From Neoarius graeffei (lineage: Eukaryota; Chordata; Actinopteri; Siluriformes; Ariidae), in NCBI RefSeq assembly GCF_027579695.1, contig NC_083596.1, positions 15,240,537 to 15,304,536 on the forward strand: a DNA stretch of 64,000 nt. Direction: 5' to 3'. The position numbers were made by a program, and so were the translations under genes. The notes under the pieces are model-generated. The model was given only the letters and a program-made list of their open reading frames with translations, was not told where the DNA came from and searched no databases. This document shows, in pieces, positions 61,291 to 64,000 of this stretch (its first letter is position 1; every line of letters starts with the position of its first letter).

Positions 61291-61410
61291 CTCTGTGATG
61301 ACCTGGCGACTTATCCAGGGTGTACCCCGCCTTTCGTCCATAGTCAGCTGGGATAGGCTCCAGCTTGCCTGCGACCCTGTACAGGATAAGCGGTTACAGA
61401 TAATGGATGG
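61291..61410 (+). repeat. tRNA-headed SINE, strongly 5'-truncated
   Basis: Only the last 120 bp of the SINE are present (gatgacctggcgacttatcc to gataatggatgg). An exact 14-bp duplication ATGATAATGTGCAG lies at 61277-61290 and 61411-61424. Confidence 0.9.
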
Positions 61411-61424
61411 ATGATAATGTGCAG

Positions 61425-61767
61425 TTCTCAGAGATGATACATGGGAATCACATGCTAGCACAACATCTACAGTTGTTGGACCCGGTACCGTGTCCAATAG
61501 AACACTACTATAATTGACTTCTGGTAAAAAGTTTTTAAAAAATGTTGTTTTGGTAAGTTCAATACTTACTAAAATTTTGTAGTATGTATGTACATACTTT
61601 ATGGTATTTCTATGTTGTTGTTTTTTTTAGGGGGGGTTGTTTTTTTTCTTTTTTTCGGTCCAGCTGTAGTCACGGTGTTGCTGAATGAAAAAAGTGCCAT
61701 CTCTTTCCATGGGCCCATTGCTATCATGGTGTTAACCTTTGGTTTATCACAGTTTACTCATGAAAGG
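61425..61767. other. No supported gene
   Basis: Contains a T-rich run (61619-61656) and an open stretch near 61650-61780 that I could not match to any family. Confidence 0.4.
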
Positions 61768-62140
61768 AAGAAAGCACAACTTTATTCATCACACACTTGT
61801 GAAATTTCCTCTCTGCATTTAACCCATCTGAAGCAGTGAACATGCACATGAGCAATGAGCACACACACATACCCAGAGCAGTGGGCAGCCATGCTAACAG
61901 CGCCCGGGGAGCAGTTAGGTGCCTCGCTCAAGGGCACTTCACTCCAAGGCTGTCCCATATTAACCTTACCGCATGTCTTTGGAGTGTGGGGGAAACCGGA
62001 GCACCTGGAGGAAACCTACGCAGACATGGGGAGAACATGCAAACTCCACAAAGAAAGGCCCTTGACGGCCGCTGGGTTCAAACCCGGAACCTTCTTGCTG
62101 TGAGGCGACCGTGCTAACCACTACACCACCGTGCCACCCA
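61768..62140 (-). repeat. tRNA-headed SINE, variant tail, inverted
   Basis: The head complement aaccactacaccaccgtgcc is at the right. The tail (acaactttattcatcacac) and the ccttgctcaagggcac-type body match the variant at 1231-1585. Confidence 0.85.
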
Positions 62141-62483
62141 TGTACACTAACTCCCAATGTTACTGACACTGGAAATATATTCTCCAAGCTCTTACATATC
62201 CATACAGACCAAAATAATTGGGTGTGTCTGTCGAGGTGAGCCCCACCTCCCAGCACCCTAAGTCTTAAAGGTTAAGAAAATAGCCATGAAGCCCGAGAGT
62301 CAAATAATTGGGCAGACTTATTATCTAGGATCAGCAGTCCTATTCTTCAGAATTTTGGAAAGGATTTCATGCATGTCATGGTTTTTACAGTTAGGTCCAT
62401 AAATATTTGGACAGAGACAACATTTTTCTAGTTTTGGTTCTGTACATTACCACAATGAATTTTGAACAAAACAATTCAGCTGG

Positions 62484-62687
62484 GGGTGGCACGGTGGTGT
62501 AGTGGTTAGCACTGTCGCCTCACAGCAAGAAGATCCTGGGTTCGAGCCCCGGGGCCGGCGAGGGCCTTTCTGTGTGGAGTTTGCATGTTCTCCCCGTGTC
62601 CACGTGGGTTTCCTCCGGGTGCTCCGGTTTCCCCCACAGTCCAAAGACATGCAGGTTAGGTTAACCGGTGACTCTAAATTGACTGTA
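62484..62687 (+). repeat. tRNA-headed SINE, 5' part, cut by a Tc1
   Basis: Starts gtggcacggtggtgtagtgg and stops in ctctaaattgactgta, where Tc1 family E inserted at the TA. The 3' part should lie beyond the window. Confidence 0.93.
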
Positions 62688-64000
62688 CAGTGGTGCTTGA
62701 AAGTTTGTGAACCCTTTAGAATTTTCTATATTTCGGCATAAATATGACCTAAAACATCATCAGATTTTCACACAAGTCCTAAAAGTAGATAAACAGAACC
62801 CAGTTAAACAAATGAGACAAAAATATTATACTTGGTCATTTATTTATTGAGGAAAATGATCCAATATTACATATCTGTGAGTGGCAAAAGTATGTGAACC
62901 TCTAGGATTAGCAGTTAATTTGAAGGTGAAATTAGAGTCAGGTGTTTTCAATCAATGGGATGACAATCAGGTGTGAGTGGGCACCCTGTTTTATTTAAAG
63001 AACAGGGATCTATCAAAGTCTGATCTTCACAACACATGTTTGTGGAAGTGTATCATGGCACGACCAAGGAGATTTCTGAGGACCTCAGAAAAAGCATTGT
63101 TGATGCTCATCAGGCTGATAAAGGTTACAAAACCATCTCTAAAGAGTTTGGACTCCACCAATCCACAGTCAGACAGATTGTGTACAAATGGAGGAAATTC
63201 AAGTCCATTGTTACCCTCCCCAGGAGTGGTCGACCAACAAAGATCACTCCAAGAGTAAGGCGTGTAATAGTCGGCGAGGTCACAAAGGACCCCGGGGTAA
63301 CTTCTAAGCAACTGAAGGCCTCTCTCACATTGACTAATGTTCATGTTCATGAATCCACCACCAGGAAAACACTGAACAACAATGGTGTGCATGACAGAGT
63401 TGCAAGGAGAAAGCCACTGCTCTCCAAAAAGAACATTGCTGCTCATCTGCAGTTTGCTAAAGAGCACGTGGACAAGCCAGAAGGCTATTGGAAAAATGTT
63501 TTGTGGACGGAGGAGACCAAAATAGAACTTTTGGTTTAAATGAGAAGCGTTATGCTTGGAGAAAGGAAAACACTGCATTCCAGCATAAGAACCTTATCCC
63601 ATCTGTGAAACATGGTGGTGGTAATATCATGGTTTGGGCCTGTTTTGCTGCATCTGGGCCAGGACGGCTTGCCATCATTGATGGAACAATGAATTCTGAA
63701 TTATACCAGCGAATTCTAAAGGAAAATGTCAGGACATCTGTCCATGAACTGAATCTCAAGAGAAGGTGGGTCATGCAGCAAGACAACGACCCTAAGTACA
63801 CAAGTCGTTCTACCAAAGAATGGTTAAAGAAGAATAAAGTTAATGTTTTGGAATGGCCAAGTCAAAGTCCTGACCTTAATCCAATGGAAATGTTGTGGAA
63901 GGACCTGAAGCGATCAGCTCATATGAGGAAACCCACCAACATCCCAGAGTTGAAGCTGTTCTGTACGGAGGAATGGGCTAAAATTCCTCCAAGCCGGTGT
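62688..64000 (+). mobile_element. Tc1-like transposon, family E (runs off the window)
   Basis: The left end CAGTGGTGCTTGAAAGTTTG follows TA at 62686-62687. The transposase on the + strand is frameshifted. The right end is outside the window. Confidence 0.9.
63055..64000 (+). pseudogene. Tc1 transposase pseudogene (family E, partial)
   Basis: The ATG at 63055 opens out of frame; one base later the family sequence reads TKEISEDLRKSIVDAHQADK, then a helix-turn-helix with GLHQSTVRQIVYKWRKF. LWTEETKIELL holds Glu where the first catalytic Asp is expected, and the frame closes at 63539. Further pieces give HGGGNIMVWACFAASGPG, QQDNDPKYTSRSTKEWL (second Asp) and SPDLNPMEMLWKDLKR (Glu). The end is cut by the window. 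Indels and the changed Asp suggest it is dead. Confidence 0.85.

Noticed and set aside
61588..61839. Possible membrane-protein exon with PAVVTVLLNEKSAISFHGPI
   Set aside because: No family match that I know, no convincing splice sites, and it runs straight into a SINE.

Overview
The window is vertebrate nuclear DNA, most likely from a ray-finned (teleost) fish. It holds one intron-rich gene with GT-AG introns, several fish-type Tc1 transposon families, hAT, Kolobok-like and ISL2EU-like elements, L2/Rex1-like and RTE-like LINEs, tRNA-derived SINEs, and two kinds of Ty3/gypsy LTR retrotransposon. No prokaryotic features are present. I cannot name the species. Everything was read by eye, so exon and target-site boundaries are to the base where given, while most old-repeat edges are approximate.

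The only host gene I can support is a TRPV cation channel (TRPV1/TRPV2-like) on the + strand, in 15 exons from 6145 to 33818. The exons join in phase into a 738-residue protein with ankyrin repeats, six membrane segments, a pore and a TRP helix. Its oddest point is the selectivity filter, where Gly-Met-Gly is followed by Gly-Pro instead of the usual acidic residue and Leu. Four introns are 76-148 bp (introns 2, 4, 8 and 11) and two are 7-8 kb (introns 3 and 7). The long ones are almost entirely transposons.

Intron 3 is a Tc1 element (8600-14945) that was split by a Ty3/gypsy element with copia-like order (integrase before reverse transcriptase) and a SCAN-like capsid, which is the Gmr1 group. 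Intron 7 is a BED-finger hAT element (17856-25829) holding a Tc1 with an open transposase, two more hAT elements, a THAP-bearing Kolobok-like element and SINEs. Intron 13 holds an ISL2EU-like element with THAP and SWIM/YqaJ-type first exons. Downstream of the gene come an L2 LINE (34.7-36.9 kb), a Tc1 split by a hAT element (37.0-39.7 kb), and a young complete chromovirus-type LTR retrotransposon (41905-47198). That last element has LTRs differing at one base, open gag and pol, a -1 frameshift heptamer and a self-priming primer-binding site.

From 48.7 kb to the end the sequence is nested Tc1 elements, SINEs and LINEs, including a four-deep nest at 54.4-61.25 kb. I found no second host gene. 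The best candidates for unusual biology are the TRPV filter change, the self-primed young retrotransposon with its signals, the Gmr1-type element with a SCAN-like capsid, a SINE carrying a 5S rRNA 3' segment, and the recurring pattern of non-autonomous transposons that keep only a first exon with a DNA-binding domain and a splice donor.
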